Shown here piece after piece: positions 1-7,900 of a DNA stretch of 14,132 nt. The DNA is from Candidatus Aminicenans sakinawicola JGI OTU-1. Lineage in GTDB: Bacteria; Acidobacteriota; Aminicenantia; Aminicenantales; Aminicenantaceae. The position numbers were made by a program, and so were the translations under genes. Every line of letters starts with the position of its first letter. Within the stretch, counting starts at the first letter, position 1. The stretch lies in assembly GCA_000493965.1 (NCBI GenBank), contig AWNV01000055.1:1-14132 (forward strand). The letters run 5' to 3'. The notes beneath the pieces were generated by a model. It ran no database searches. It was not told the DNA's origin and saw nothing but the letters and a program-made list of their open reading frames with translations.

Positions 1-48
1 ACAGTGGACCAAAATATTGTCAGCAAAGTGAAAAATATTTTCCATTAG
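1..48 (+). CDS. Possible 3' end of an upstream gene (partial)
   Basis: Frame 1 is open from the window edge to a TAG at 46-48 and would encode the last 15 residues of a protein, ending ...VKNIFH. It stops 15 bases before the kinase ATG, a spacing typical of co-transcribed genes. Frame 3 is also open across this short stretch, so the assignment rests on spacing and plausible composition only. No family can be recognised from 15 residues. Confidence 0.3.
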   Translation, partial: TVDQNIVSKVKNIFH

Positions 49-63
49 AGAGGAGCGTGGGTG

Positions 64-1002
64 ATGTTTCTCAAAGGCCAGAAGGTCGGTAAATATCATA
101 TTTTACAACCACTTGGGAGTGGTGGTTTTGGTTCTGTTTTCTTGGCTAAGAATACATGGCTTAACGTCCAAGTAGCAATTAAAGTCCCCCACAAACAGTC
201 AACAGAGCTTTTTAAGCTTCTTAAAGAACCGAGGCTTCAAGCAGCTTTGGACCATCCAAATATTGTCCGTATGATTTCTGCTGAGAAAGTAAACAAGATC
301 TTTTTCATGGTTATGGAATATGTTAAGGGAGAAACATTGGAAAAGATTTTAGAGCGTGAGAAGGCATTGGATTGTAAGACTTCCATTGAGTATGTTATGC
401 AGATTGCCAGTGCTGTTAGTCATGCTCATGCAAATAAGATTGTTCATAGAGATTTAAGACCGTCTAATATAATTATCTCAAATGAGGGAATACTTAAAAT
501 TACTGATTTCGGGACATCGGTTTGGCTGAATAATATGCCTTATGCATCGACTAGAATTGGATCTCCTCCGTATATGGCTCCTGAACAATTTTTAGGAAAA
601 GCAACATTTAAATCTGACATCTATTCCATAGGATGTATATTTTACGAGTTAATTATCGGCAGACCTCCTATATTCGACCCAGATCCTTTTAAAATATTGG
701 AAAAGGCAAAAGAGGGGAAAATTACACCACCACGCTTGAAAAACAATAAAATTCCTAAAGATATTGATAAAATTATCATGAGATGTCTTTCTCCAAAAAT
801 TGAAGAAAGATACCAGAAAGCCTCAGAAATCGTGAAAGAATTAACAAAATTCAAAGGTAAAGATACTGATAAATCAGAACTGGATGATATATTAGGAAGA
901 ATAAGAGCAAGGGAAAGAATAAATAAAAAGCTATGTTGGAATTGTAGAAAGCCCTTGCCTATTAGAGCTAAGAAATGTCCTCACTGCGGAGAAGTAATCT
1001 GA
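64..1002 (+). CDS. Soluble Ser/Thr protein kinase with C-terminal zinc ribbon
   Basis: Hanks-type (PknB-like) protein kinase that transfers phosphate from ATP to Ser/Thr of unknown targets. Numbered from the ATG at 64 (312 aa), it shows the glycine loop GSGGFG at about 18-23, VAIKV with the ATP-binding Lys40, the catalytic loop HRDLRPSN (Asp130, Asn135), the DFG motif at 148-150 and APE at 172-174. The kinase domain ends near residue 262. A charged linker follows, then two CxxC pairs (Cys291/294 and Cys305/308) forming a small zinc ribbon at the extreme C-terminus. No transmembrane segment or extracellular sensor domain is present, so the enzyme should be cytosolic. The usual Lys two residues after the catalytic Asp is Arg. 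A GTG at 61 directly precedes the ATG; both lie at workable distances (5 and 8 bases) from GAGGAG at 50-55, and I prefer the ATG. The kinase assignment is firm; its substrate is unknown. Confidence 0.93.
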   Translation: MFLKGQKVGKYHILQPLGSGGFGSVFLAKNTWLNVQVAIKVPHKQSTELFKLLKEPRLQAALDHPNIVRMISAEKVNKIFFMVMEYVKGETLEKILEREKALDCKTSIEYVMQIASAVSHAHANKIVHRDLRPSNIIISNEGILKITDFGTSVWLNNMPYASTRIGSPPYMAPEQFLGKATFKSDIYSIGCIFYELIIGRPPIFDPDPFKILEKAKEGKITPPRLKNNKIPKDIDKIIMRCLSPKIEERYQKASEIVKELTKFKGKDTDKSELDDILGRIRARERINKKLCWNCRKPLPIRAKKCPHCGEVI

Positions 1003-1096
1003 AATCATAACCTGTTTATATTGTGATGATGCAATTTTAGAAAATCTATAGTAGTAAATAAATGCAATAAGGGAATGGAAGCAAAAATGAGGTAAT

Positions 1097-1125
1097 TTGA
1101 CTTCAATTAACAATTTAGATAAAAT
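1097..1125 (+). promoter_or_regulatory. Sigma-70-like promoter candidate upstream of ilvE
   Basis: TTGACT (1097-1102) is separated by exactly 17 bases from TAAAAT (1120-1125), a near-consensus housekeeping promoter. Transcription would start near 1132, giving a leader of about 95 bases before the aminotransferase. The rest of the 224-base gap (1003-1226) shows no gene or convincing terminator. In an AT-rich genome such matches can arise by chance. Confidence 0.4.
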
Positions 1126-1226
1126 TATTTGCTGCATAAAAATGCCTTCGTAAAATGATCCTATTAATGCATTGGAATTTATCATCCGGGTTTAGTGAGC
1201 AATATAATTAAAAATAGGAGTTTTAA

Positions 1227-2162
1227 ATGAGCCCTTTTAATGAAAATAGTAAGGTTTGGATGAATGGAAAATTAGTACCATGGAAAGAGGCTAATATTCA
1301 TATTGCTTCTCATGTTGTCCACTATGGAAGTTCCATTTTTGAAGGATTCAGAGCGTATGAAAATCCTCATGGGATAGCAATTCTTCGACTTCAAACACAT
1401 ATAAAAAGGTTATTTAATTCATGTAAGATATATCGCATGGAAATTCCTTACACTGAGGAAGAAATCAATCAGGCTGTTATAAATACAATTAGAGTGAATA
1501 AACTCAAATCTTGCTATATCAGACCTGTAGTATACAGAGGCTATGGAACATTGGGAGTCGATCCTTTCCCAAATCCTGTTGACTGTGCAATTTTAGCCTG
1601 GGAGTGGGGGAAATATCTTGGCGATGAAGCATTGGAAAATGGTGTTGATGTAAGAATATCTTCCTGGCAAAGGATGGCACCAAATACTTTTCCTGCATTA
1701 GCAAAGTCAGGCGCTAATTATATGAACTCTCAGCTTATTAAAATGGAGGCAATATTAGATGGATATATTGAGGGAATCGCTCTAAATGTTAGAGGACATA
1801 TAAGTGAAGGAAGCGGAGAGAATATTTTTCTAGTAGTCGATAATATCCTGTATACTCCACCTTTATCTTCTTCTGTATTACCAGGAATAACAAGGAATTG
1901 TGTAATGCAGATAGCTAAAGATATAGGGATTCCTGTATCTGAAGAGACTATTCCAAGGGAAATGCTTTATGTCGCAGATGAAGTGTTTTTCACAGGTTCA
2001 GCGGCTGAGATTACTCCTATCCGATCGGTTGATAAAATTTCTATTGGAAATGGAAAGAGGGGACCAATAACACAAAAGCTTCAGGATGAATTTTTTGGAT
2101 ATATTAATGGTGATAAGAAAGATAAATATAACTGGTTGACATATGTATATAATACAAATTAA
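1227..2162 (+). CDS. ilvE: Branched-chain amino acid aminotransferase
   Basis: PLP-dependent fold type IV aminotransferase, which interconverts leucine, isoleucine or valine and their 2-oxo acids with glutamate/2-oxoglutarate in the cytoplasm. The 311-residue length matches the family. Visible landmarks are the N-terminal block around HYGSSIFEGFRAY (32-44), YIRP near 97-100, the PLP-binding Lys160 in ALAKSGANYMNSQL, the EGSGENIF block at 194-201 (Glu194), LPGITR at 218-223 and FFTGSAAEITPI near 254-265. The start is supported by AGGAG at 1216-1220, six bases upstream. It is followed after 35 bases by the pilus ATPase gene on the same strand and is probably co-transcribed with it. D-amino acid aminotransferase and aminodeoxychorismate lyase share the fold, but the length and these blocks fit IlvE best. 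No other branched-chain pathway gene is in the window. Confidence 0.93.
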   Translation: MSPFNENSKVWMNGKLVPWKEANIHIASHVVHYGSSIFEGFRAYENPHGIAILRLQTHIKRLFNSCKIYRMEIPYTEEEINQAVINTIRVNKLKSCYIRPVVYRGYGTLGVDPFPNPVDCAILAWEWGKYLGDEALENGVDVRISSWQRMAPNTFPALAKSGANYMNSQLIKMEAILDGYIEGIALNVRGHISEGSGENIFLVVDNILYTPPLSSSVLPGITRNCVMQIAKDIGIPVSEETIPREMLYVADEVFFTGSAAEITPIRSVDKISIGNGKRGPITQKLQDEFFGYINGDKKDKYNWLTYVYNTN

Positions 2163-2197
2163 GAAAATCAAATTTAACTTATTTAAACGGGGGCAAG

Positions 2198-3361
2198 ATG
2201 GAAATAGATGAGCTTTTAAAAATAGCCATTGAAAGCGAAGCTTCCGACCTGCATCTTAAAGCCGGAAATTTTCCTATAATTCGCGTTCATGGAGTTCTGC
2301 AGCCTTTAACCACATTCCCAAGGTTATCAACAGAAAATACTTTTGAATTGACTGATCAGATTACGAATGATTTCCAGAAGGAGGCATTAAGAGAGGATCT
2401 CGATATAGATTTAGCTTACAGCCTTGCAGGTTTCGGAAGATTCAGAGGAAGTATTTATCACCAGAGAGGAACATTGGCCATATCTTTGAGAATTATTCCA
2501 CTAGAAGTGATGTCCATAAGGGAATTGCTGCTTCCTGAAGTTCTGGAGAGTATTGCGATGGAACAGAGAGGCCTTGTTATTGTAACTGGGACAACTGGTT
2601 CAGGTAAAACAACAACTCTTGCAGCAATGATCGATCACATCAATATTCATCAAAGGCTAAATATCATTACTATTGAAGATCCAATAGAATATCTTCACCG
2701 CGATAAAAAGAGCACTATCAGCCAGCGAGAAGTAGGGCTTGATGTTTCGGATTTTGCAAGAGGTCTTAGAGCATCCTTAAGAGAAGATCCAGATATTATT
2801 CTAGTTGGAGAAATGAGGGACAGAGATACGATTGAGACAGCTCTTCTGGCAGCCGAGACCGGGCATTTGGTCTTGAGTACTCTTCACACACTAGATGCAC
2901 CTGAAACAATAAACCGTATTATCTCGGTTTTTGCTCCTCATCACCAGAGACAGGTTCGATTTCAACTCTCTTCTATCATGAAGGCTATAATTTCCATGAG
3001 ACTCATTCCAAAAAAGGACGGCCAAGGAAGAGTGCCGGCTGTTGAGGTTATGATAAATACGCCATATGTCGCAGAATGTATTCATGATAGAGAAAAGACT
3101 GGCCTTATAAGGGATGCAATTGCATCGGGTGTTTCTCAGTACCATATGCAGACTTTTGACCAATCAATTTATCGCCTTTATAAAGAAGGCTTTATCTCTT
3201 ACGAACAAGGGCTGCGATATTCATCAAGTCCTGATAATTTCAAATTGAGAGTCATGGGAATTCGGTCAACATTGGATGTTGCCCTTGATGATATGGAACA
3301 AGAGATGAGTAGTACTAAGAGAAAGAAAAAAGCTGAGGAAGAAGAACAAGAAGAAGAATAG
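2198..3361 (+). CDS. Type IV pilus retraction ATPase, PilT/PilU-like
   Basis: Hexameric secretion-superfamily ATPase that powers pilus disassembly (twitching motility) at the cytoplasmic face of the pilus machine. The order of motifs is typical: an N-terminal PAS-like region with ASDLHLKAG (15-23), Walker A GTTGSGKTT (131-139, Lys137), Asp box TIEDPIEY (158-165), Walker B DPDIILVGE (197-205) and His box TGHLVLSTLHT (221-231). The C-terminal region reads MQTFDQSIYRLY (317-328), and the AIRNLIRE signature of canonical PilT is not evident, which makes it look more like PilU/PilT2 paralogues. The 387 residues end in a charged tail (from about 371) of Lys/Arg then Glu. A GGGGG run at 2189-2193 is the only ribosome-binding candidate. 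No other pilus genes are nearby. The stop codon touches the alaS start. ATPase family certain; PilT versus PilU unresolved. Confidence 0.9.
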   Translation: MEIDELLKIAIESEASDLHLKAGNFPIIRVHGVLQPLTTFPRLSTENTFELTDQITNDFQKEALREDLDIDLAYSLAGFGRFRGSIYHQRGTLAISLRIIPLEVMSIRELLLPEVLESIAMEQRGLVIVTGTTGSGKTTTLAAMIDHINIHQRLNIITIEDPIEYLHRDKKSTISQREVGLDVSDFARGLRASLREDPDIILVGEMRDRDTIETALLAAETGHLVLSTLHTLDAPETINRIISVFAPHHQRQVRFQLSSIMKAIISMRLIPKKDGQGRVPAVEVMINTPYVAECIHDREKTGLIRDAIASGVSQYHMQTFDQSIYRLYKEGFISYEQGLRYSSSPDNFKLRVMGIRSTLDVALDDMEQEMSSTKRKKKAEEEEQEEE

Positions 3362-6001
3362 ATGGAAGCCCAGAAAATCAGAGAATTATTTCTCGATTTT
3401 TTCGAAAAGAAAAATCATAAAATCGTCAAAAGTTCTTCTCTATACCCAAAAGATGACCAGTCTCTTCTATTTACGAATGCAGGGATGAATCAATTTAAAA
3501 ACATTTTTCTTGGACTTGAAAAAAGAAGTTACACAAGATCGGCTTCAGTTCAAAAATGTCTGCGTGTAAGTGGAAAACATAATGACCTGGAACAAGTTGG
3601 AAAAACTAATAAACATCATACTTTTTTTGAGATGTTGGGAAATTTTTCTTTTGGAGATTATTTTAAGAAGGCAGCCATTGAATATGCATGGCAACTTGTT
3701 ACAGAAGTTTTCAAAATGGAGAAAGATGCACTTTATATTACTGTCTATAATGATGATGATGAAGCCTTCCAGATATGGAGTGAGAGTATAGGAATTTCCG
3801 AGGACAGGATATTTCGATTCGGGAAGAAAGACAATTACTGGGCTATGGGAGAAACAGGCCCATGCGGACCATGTTCCGAAATACATTACGACCTTGGGCA
3901 AGAAATCCAAGAAGGAGATCCGTACAGCTTAATAGAAGCTGGAAGTGACAGATTCTTAGAATTGTGGAACCTGGTGTTTATGCAGTATTATCAAGATGAA
4001 AAAGGACAAATTCATTCTCTGCCTTCTCCCTCTATTGATACAGGAATGGGACTTGAAAGAGTAGCTGCTATACTTCAAGGCAAAAAAAATAATTATGATA
4101 CTGATTTATTTCTCCCTTTAATCGAAACTATAAGCAATATTTGCAGTCTCGAATATCCTTCAAATGATGATAATAATATATCCATGAGGATAATTGCTGA
4201 CCACATAAGGGCAATTTCTTTTTTATTAATTGATGGTATTATGCCCTCAAATGATGGCCGCGGATATGTTTTAAGAAGACTTATCCGTCGTGCATTCCGG
4301 CGAGGGAATGTATTGGGAATACACGAACCTTTTCTATACAAACTGGTTGGTGTAGTTAGCGATATTATGAAGGATGCCTATCCTGAATTACTTTCTTCTT
4401 CAAATTATGTCTCTAAGATTTGCCTTTCTGAAGAAAAACGTTTCTCGCTTGCTCTTTCTTCTGGAATTCTTACTTTTAACAAATATATAGCAGACGCCAA
4501 GGAATCTGATAAACGGATCATTCTTGGAACAAAATTGTTTAAGTTATATGATACTTATGGCTTTCCTCTTGACCTATCACAGGAATTGGCAGAGGAGGAA
4601 AATATAGGGGTGGATAAAGAAGGGTTTTTCAAGGAAATGGATAAACAACGACAGCGAGCGCGTCTCTCCTGGAAAGGAGAAACTAGACAGAACGGGATAA
4701 AAACTTATGGGGAATTAAAAAATCTTATTATTAGATATATTGGATATGAAGATGTGAGAGTTCATGAGGCTTCTGTATTAGCAATGTTAAAAGAAGGAAA
4801 ACATGTAAAGGAGCTTAAAAATGGAGACTCAGGGGAAGTGTTTCTAAGCAAAACTCCTTTTTATGCAGAAGCTGGGGGCCAGGTTGGTGATTCAGGAATT
4901 TTAAAAAATCCACATTTTTCTGCATTAGTGGAAACTACTTATTACCCAATTCCAAATATAATTTCTCATAAAGTTAAGGTTATCTCAGGAATGCTTAAAA
5001 TCCATGATACGGTTGAAGCCTTAGTTGATGTCCATAAGAAAAAAGCAATAAGTTTAAATCATACTGCTACTCATCTTCTTCATGCCTCGTTAAGACAGAT
5101 CCTAGGTGATCACATTAAACAAGCAGGATCTCTTGTCTCTGCTGAAAGATTTAGATTCGATTTTACACATTTTTCCTCATTAAACAATTCAGAATTGAGG
5201 CAGGTTGAATTCCTGGTCAATGAAAAGATAAGAGAGAACATTAAAGTCAAAACCAGAATAGTTTCCTTGGAAGAAGGGATTAAAGAAGGGGCTATTGCCA
5301 TTTTTGAGGAAAAATATCAAGAAAAAGTGAGAATGGTTACCATTGGTTGCTTTAGTAAAGAACTTTGCGGTGGAGTCCATATACATAATACAGGAGAAAT
5401 TGGCTTGTTTAAAATCATATCTGAAACAAGTGTAGCTGCAGGGATGAGAAGAATCGAAGCAGTAACAGGAGAAGAAGCCTTAAAATATGTACAGGAGACG
5501 CATGAGCTGTTGTTAGAAATCCAAAATGTTTTAAATTCCCCACGTGAAAATCTTACTTTACAAATTGGGAAATTGATGAAGTCATTAAAACAAAATGAAA
5601 AAGAATCCAAATCACTCAGGCAAAAGCTTGCAAATTTCAAGTATGGCAAAAAAGACAGTCATATCCAGAAAATCAATGGAATTTCTGTTATTATCCAAAA
5701 AGTTGAAGGGTTGAATGATAAAGAGGTCAGAGAACTGGCTGATTCTCTTAAACAAAAAATTGGTTCGGGAATAATTATATTAGGTGCTGCTACAGAAGAA
5801 AAGGTGTTTTTAGTATCGGTAGTTACAAAAGATCTTACTGTACGTATAAAAGCAGATGACATCATCAGGAAGATTGCACTAATGGTAGGTGGTGGGGGAG
5901 GAGGCAGGCCGGATTTTGCCCAGGCTGAAGGAATAAAGGTTAATAGCTTGAATCAAACACTGAAAAAATGTTCATCTATTCTGGAAGAAATGATAAAATA
6001 G
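3362..6001 (+). CDS. alaS: Alanyl-tRNA synthetase
   Basis: Class II aminoacyl-tRNA synthetase that charges tRNA-Ala and hydrolyses mischarged Ser/Gly-tRNA-Ala in its editing domain. The full length of 879 residues matches bacterial AlaS. Catalytic-domain blocks include FTNAGMNQFK (37-46), HHTFFEMLGNFSFGDYFK (85-102), ETGPCGPCSEIHYD (164-177) and motif 3 DGRGYVLRRLIRRAFRRG (298-315). The editing domain carries the zinc-binding HTATH (His567, His571) and CGGVH (Cys669, His673). A coiled segment about 730-760 leads to the C-Ala domain with the glycine-rich GGGGGGRPDFAQA (843-855). The ATG directly follows the TAG of the pilus ATPase; only a weak AAGAAG (3351-3356) precedes it, so translational coupling is likely. 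A hairpin terminator candidate follows the stop. Nothing appears truncated or missing. Confidence 0.97.
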   Translation: MEAQKIRELFLDFFEKKNHKIVKSSSLYPKDDQSLLFTNAGMNQFKNIFLGLEKRSYTRSASVQKCLRVSGKHNDLEQVGKTNKHHTFFEMLGNFSFGDYFKKAAIEYAWQLVTEVFKMEKDALYITVYNDDDEAFQIWSESIGISEDRIFRFGKKDNYWAMGETGPCGPCSEIHYDLGQEIQEGDPYSLIEAGSDRFLELWNLVFMQYYQDEKGQIHSLPSPSIDTGMGLERVAAILQGKKNNYDTDLFLPLIETISNICSLEYPSNDDNNISMRIIADHIRAISFLLIDGIMPSNDGRGYVLRRLIRRAFRRGNVLGIHEPFLYKLVGVVSDIMKDAYPELLSSSNYVSKICLSEEKRFSLALSSGILTFNKYIADAKESDKRIILGTKLFKLYDTYGFPLDLSQELAEEENIGVDKEGFFKEMDKQRQRARLSWKGETRQNGIKTYGELKNLIIRYIGYEDVRVHEASVLAMLKEGKHVKELKNGDSGEVFLSKTPFYAEAGGQVGDSGILKNPHFSALVETTYYPIPNIISHKVKVISGMLKIHDTVEALVDVHKKKAISLNHTATHLLHASLRQILGDHIKQAGSLVSAERFRFDFTHFSSLNNSELRQVEFLVNEKIRENIKVKTRIVSLEEGIKEGAIAIFEEKYQEKVRMVTIGCFSKELCGGVHIHNTGEIGLFKIISETSVAAGMRRIEAVTGEEALKYVQETHELLLEIQNVLNSPRENLTLQIGKLMKSLKQNEKESKSLRQKLANFKYGKKDSHIQKINGISVIIQKVEGLNDKEVRELADSLKQKIGSGIIILGAATEEKVFLVSVVTKDLTVRIKADDIIRKIALMVGGGGGGRPDFAQAEGIKVNSLNQTLKKCSSILEEMIK

Positions 6002-6009
6002 GGTATAAA

Positions 6010-6040
6010 AATCACCCTTAAAGGTGATTGTATTTATTTT
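6010..6040 (+). terminator. Rho-independent terminator candidate after alaS
   Basis: A perfect 7-base stem, AATCACC (6010-6016) and GGTGATT (6023-6029), encloses a 6-base loop and is followed by a T-rich run, GTATTTATTTT (6030-6040). It lies 9 bases after the alaS stop, where a unit ending with alaS would terminate. The stem is moderate in strength and the T-run is interrupted, so read-through into the transglycosylase gene is possible. Confidence 0.5.
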
Positions 6041-6089
6041 AAAAATTTGGAATTATATATTTAATTTTCAGTAGAAAAAATAGAGAACA

Positions 6090-6680
6090 ATGGCATCTGG
6101 ATTTATTCTCACTAAAAAAATTAAAGTAATAATTGCTATATTTCTATTTATACTGTTCTATTCAGGAATAGAAGCCAAAGCCCAGATTAAAAGAGATGGT
6201 GGATACGATGAAATCATACAAACAATAGCTGATAAACATGGTGTAGAAGCGCCTCTGATTCATTCTATAATCAAAGCAGAATCAAATTATAACACAAATG
6301 CATTATCTACTAAAGGAGCGATTGGATTAATGCAGCTAATGCCTGAAACTGCACGGAAATACGGAGTAACAAATCCATATAATCCCGAAGATAATATTGA
6401 AGGGGGAGTAAAATATCTTAAGGATTTAATTAAAGTCTACTCAGGAAGGACAGAACTAGTTCTGGCGGCTTATAATGCCGGCCAGGAAGCTATAAAGAAA
6501 TACGGTGGCATTCCTCCCTATCCTGAGACAAGAAATTATATTGAAAAAGTGAAAAATTATGGATACAGGAAATCATTTATAAGGCACAGAACAAAAATAT
6601 ATACATATTATGACAAATCAGGGAGGGTGGTTTTTACAAACAACCGGGATCTCTATTTGATGAACAAAAAAGATAATTAG
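6090..6680 (+). CDS. Secreted lytic transglycosylase (SLT/MltC-type domain)
   Basis: Peptidoglycan lytic transglycosylase that cleaves the MurNAc-GlcNAc bond with formation of 1,6-anhydro-MurNAc, acting outside the cytoplasmic membrane. Residues 1-32 form a signal sequence: positive TKKIK, a hydrophobic core at about 12-25, and possible cleavage after AKA near 31. The goose-lysozyme-like catalytic domain shows HSIIKAESNYN with catalytic Glu64, GAIGLMQLMPETARKYGV (76-93) and the closing AAYNAGQEAIKKYGGIPPYPETRNYI block (126-151). The short C-terminal tail with YTYYDKSGRVVFTN (171-184) resembles the DUF4124-like strand motif often fused to such enzymes. The 196-residue length is normal for a minimal SLT protein. 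The upstream ribosome-binding site is weak (AGAGA near 6082). It runs convergent with the next gene, 36 bases apart. Family secure; a pilus- or secretion-linked role is only a guess. Confidence 0.9.
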   Translation: MASGFILTKKIKVIIAIFLFILFYSGIEAKAQIKRDGGYDEIIQTIADKHGVEAPLIHSIIKAESNYNTNALSTKGAIGLMQLMPETARKYGVTNPYNPEDNIEGGVKYLKDLIKVYSGRTELVLAAYNAGQEAIKKYGGIPPYPETRNYIEKVKNYGYRKSFIRHRTKIYTYYDKSGRVVFTNNRDLYLMNKKDN

Positions 6681-6716
6681 AACCAGAGGGAACAATTCCT
6701 AACGATGTTTTCGGAT

Positions 6717-7256
6717 TCAGGATTGATTATTATCTGTGTCTTCAGCATTATACGTGTTTTTAGGAACATCGATGACTCCTTGATTGTTTTGAGATGTTTT
6801 TTTCTTAAAAATGGAGATCCCAATTATTCCTCCGAGCGCTCCTAATACTGAAAATATAATTACAGAAATAACGAATCCGAGCATTAACATTGGAATTGAT
6901 CTTTCAACTCCGCCTTTTTCAAGCAGGTTTTCCCAACCTGAGGGCATTTCTTCAGCATAGTCAGCAAGTTTCTCCATGATGTTTCTAGTAAACTCACTGC
7001 TCATAGCACTGAAAGGAATGCTGACAATAAAATCCACAACAGCTGCTATTATTCCAGTAAAAACACCTACTATAGCTCCATCCCCAGCACTTAATGCAAC
7101 GGAAGAGTCTTTAGATAGTAAATAGGCCGACAGTATGGCTCCGCCAATGATCCATATGCAGCATAGACAGTTAATAAAAGGGACACCTGATAGGATTCCT
7201 GCTACAGCTCCGCCTATCAGGGCTGGCATAAACATTCTAGGTTTTTGATCAATCAT
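6717..7256 (-). CDS. Glycine-rich multi-pass membrane protein, function unknown
   Basis: I do not recognise a named family with certainty. The 179-residue protein has four likely membrane segments at roughly 9-29, 31-49, 58-84 and 122-150, rich in Gly and Ala. A compact cysteine cluster, NCLCC (29-33), sits between the first two. A polar loop with acidic and aromatic residues spans about 86-120, and the last 30 residues are hydrophilic and Asn-rich. A strong AAGGAGGA Shine-Dalgarno precedes the ATG on the minus strand, so the start is well supported. It lies 81 bases downstream of the DUF2085 gene on the same strand, suggesting co-transcription. The pattern resembles small DUF4199/DUF5518-like membrane proteins of bacteria and archaea, but that is an impression, not an assignment. 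Confidence 0.8.
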   Translation of the reverse strand: MIDQKPRMFMPALIGGAVAGILSGVPFINCLCCIWIIGGAILSAYLLSKDSSVALSAGDGAIVGVFTGIIAAVVDFIVSIPFSAMSSEFTRNIMEKLADYAEEMPSGWENLLEKGGVERSIPMLMLGFVISVIIFSVLGALGGIIGISIFKKKTSQNNQGVIDVPKNTYNAEDTDNNQS

Positions 7257-7337
7257 TGCTCCTCCTTCTCAGGTGGTTTCTCCTATTTTATTTTGTTTTG
7301 TGTTTTAATTTCAAGATATATTTTTACAGGCAAGATA

Positions 7338-7820
7338 TCAGATTCTCGAATTTTTCATTTTGTTAATAAAATAGTCAGACAATCCAGCGATAAAGAAAAA
7401 AGGAAGAATGATTCCCCAAATTAATCCAGTTATGAATCGCAGCCAGCCAGGAGTCATCCATAAATGAAAAACATTGCCTATTTTATCAGCAACAATTGGC
7501 AGAGACATTAGTATAAATGTTTTTATTCTGGGTAATGAAATTTTGGAAAAACCTTTCAAAAAAGGATAAAATACAGTGCCTGTCAAGAACCCAAAATATA
7601 CACCAAGACAACGGGCACACACAGCAAGAGGATATCCATACACATAAAAACATCGAGAAGGAATTTGATGGCAAATAAGGGAAAAAACAGCATAAATCAG
7701 TCTATTCCATTCTGATGTCTGACTTTTAAGGTAAGGAGCAAAAAATATTGCTGCTATCCATAGTAAAACTCCAGCTAATGTGCCAGAATATACAAAAATT
7801 ACTTTATTTATTGCTTTCAT
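7338..7820 (-). CDS. DUF2085 family membrane protein
   Basis: A 160-residue integral membrane protein matching the DUF2085 pattern: ICHQIPSRCFYVYGYPLAVCARCLGVYFGF (49-78). It contains Cys50-His51-Gln52, Arg56-Cys57 and the Cys68/Cys71 pair ahead of Gly-Val-Tyr, and later WLRFITGLIWG (126-136). Likely membrane spans are about 5-30, 72-90, 100-118 and 127-149. The biochemical function of the family is not established; the conserved Cys/His residues near the membrane suggest metal or redox chemistry, which is inference. The start is preceded only by a weak GGAT element. It is divergent from the protease-TPR gene across 134 bases that hold an inverted repeat, and is probably the first gene of a two-gene minus-strand unit. 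Confidence 0.87.
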   Translation of the reverse strand: MKAINKVIFVYSGTLAGVLLWIAAIFFAPYLKSQTSEWNRLIYAVFSLICHQIPSRCFYVYGYPLAVCARCLGVYFGFLTGTVFYPFLKGFSKISLPRIKTFILMSLPIVADKIGNVFHLWMTPGWLRFITGLIWGIILPFFFIAGLSDYFINKMKNSRI

Positions 7821-7849
7821 TTTATATCCGTATTAGGCTAATCAATACA

Positions 7850-7900
7850 GTATACTTTGTCAAAAAGAGAAGTGTTGACAGAATAATTAGCAAAGTATAC
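7850..7900. repeat. Inverted repeat in divergent promoter region
   Basis: GTATACTTTG (7850-7859) and CAAAGTATAC (7891-7900) are perfect 10-base inverted copies, 41 bases centre to centre. Each contains the palindrome GTATAC. Nested inside is a second complementary pair, TGTCAA (7858-7863) and TTGACA (7875-7880), which puts outward-facing -35-like hexamers on both strands. The location between divergent genes makes an operator for a dimeric regulator plausible, though a chance repeat is possible in AT-rich DNA. Confidence 0.5.

Noticed and set aside
931..1185. An 84-codon minus-strand frame over the kinase 3' end and the ilvE upstream gap
   Set aside because: It overlaps the zinc-ribbon codons antisense, shows no family pattern and has no good ribosome-binding site; the gap is better explained as promoter and leader for ilvE.
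3545..3910. A 121-codon minus-strand open frame inside alaS
   Set aside because: It lies wholly antisense to conserved AlaS catalytic-domain sequence, has a biased Phe/Ile/Cys-rich translation and no ribosome-binding site; it is a shadow frame.
5317..5649. A 110-codon minus-strand frame in the alaS editing/C-terminal region
   Set aside because: It is antisense to the conserved CGGVH region and has no coding features of its own.
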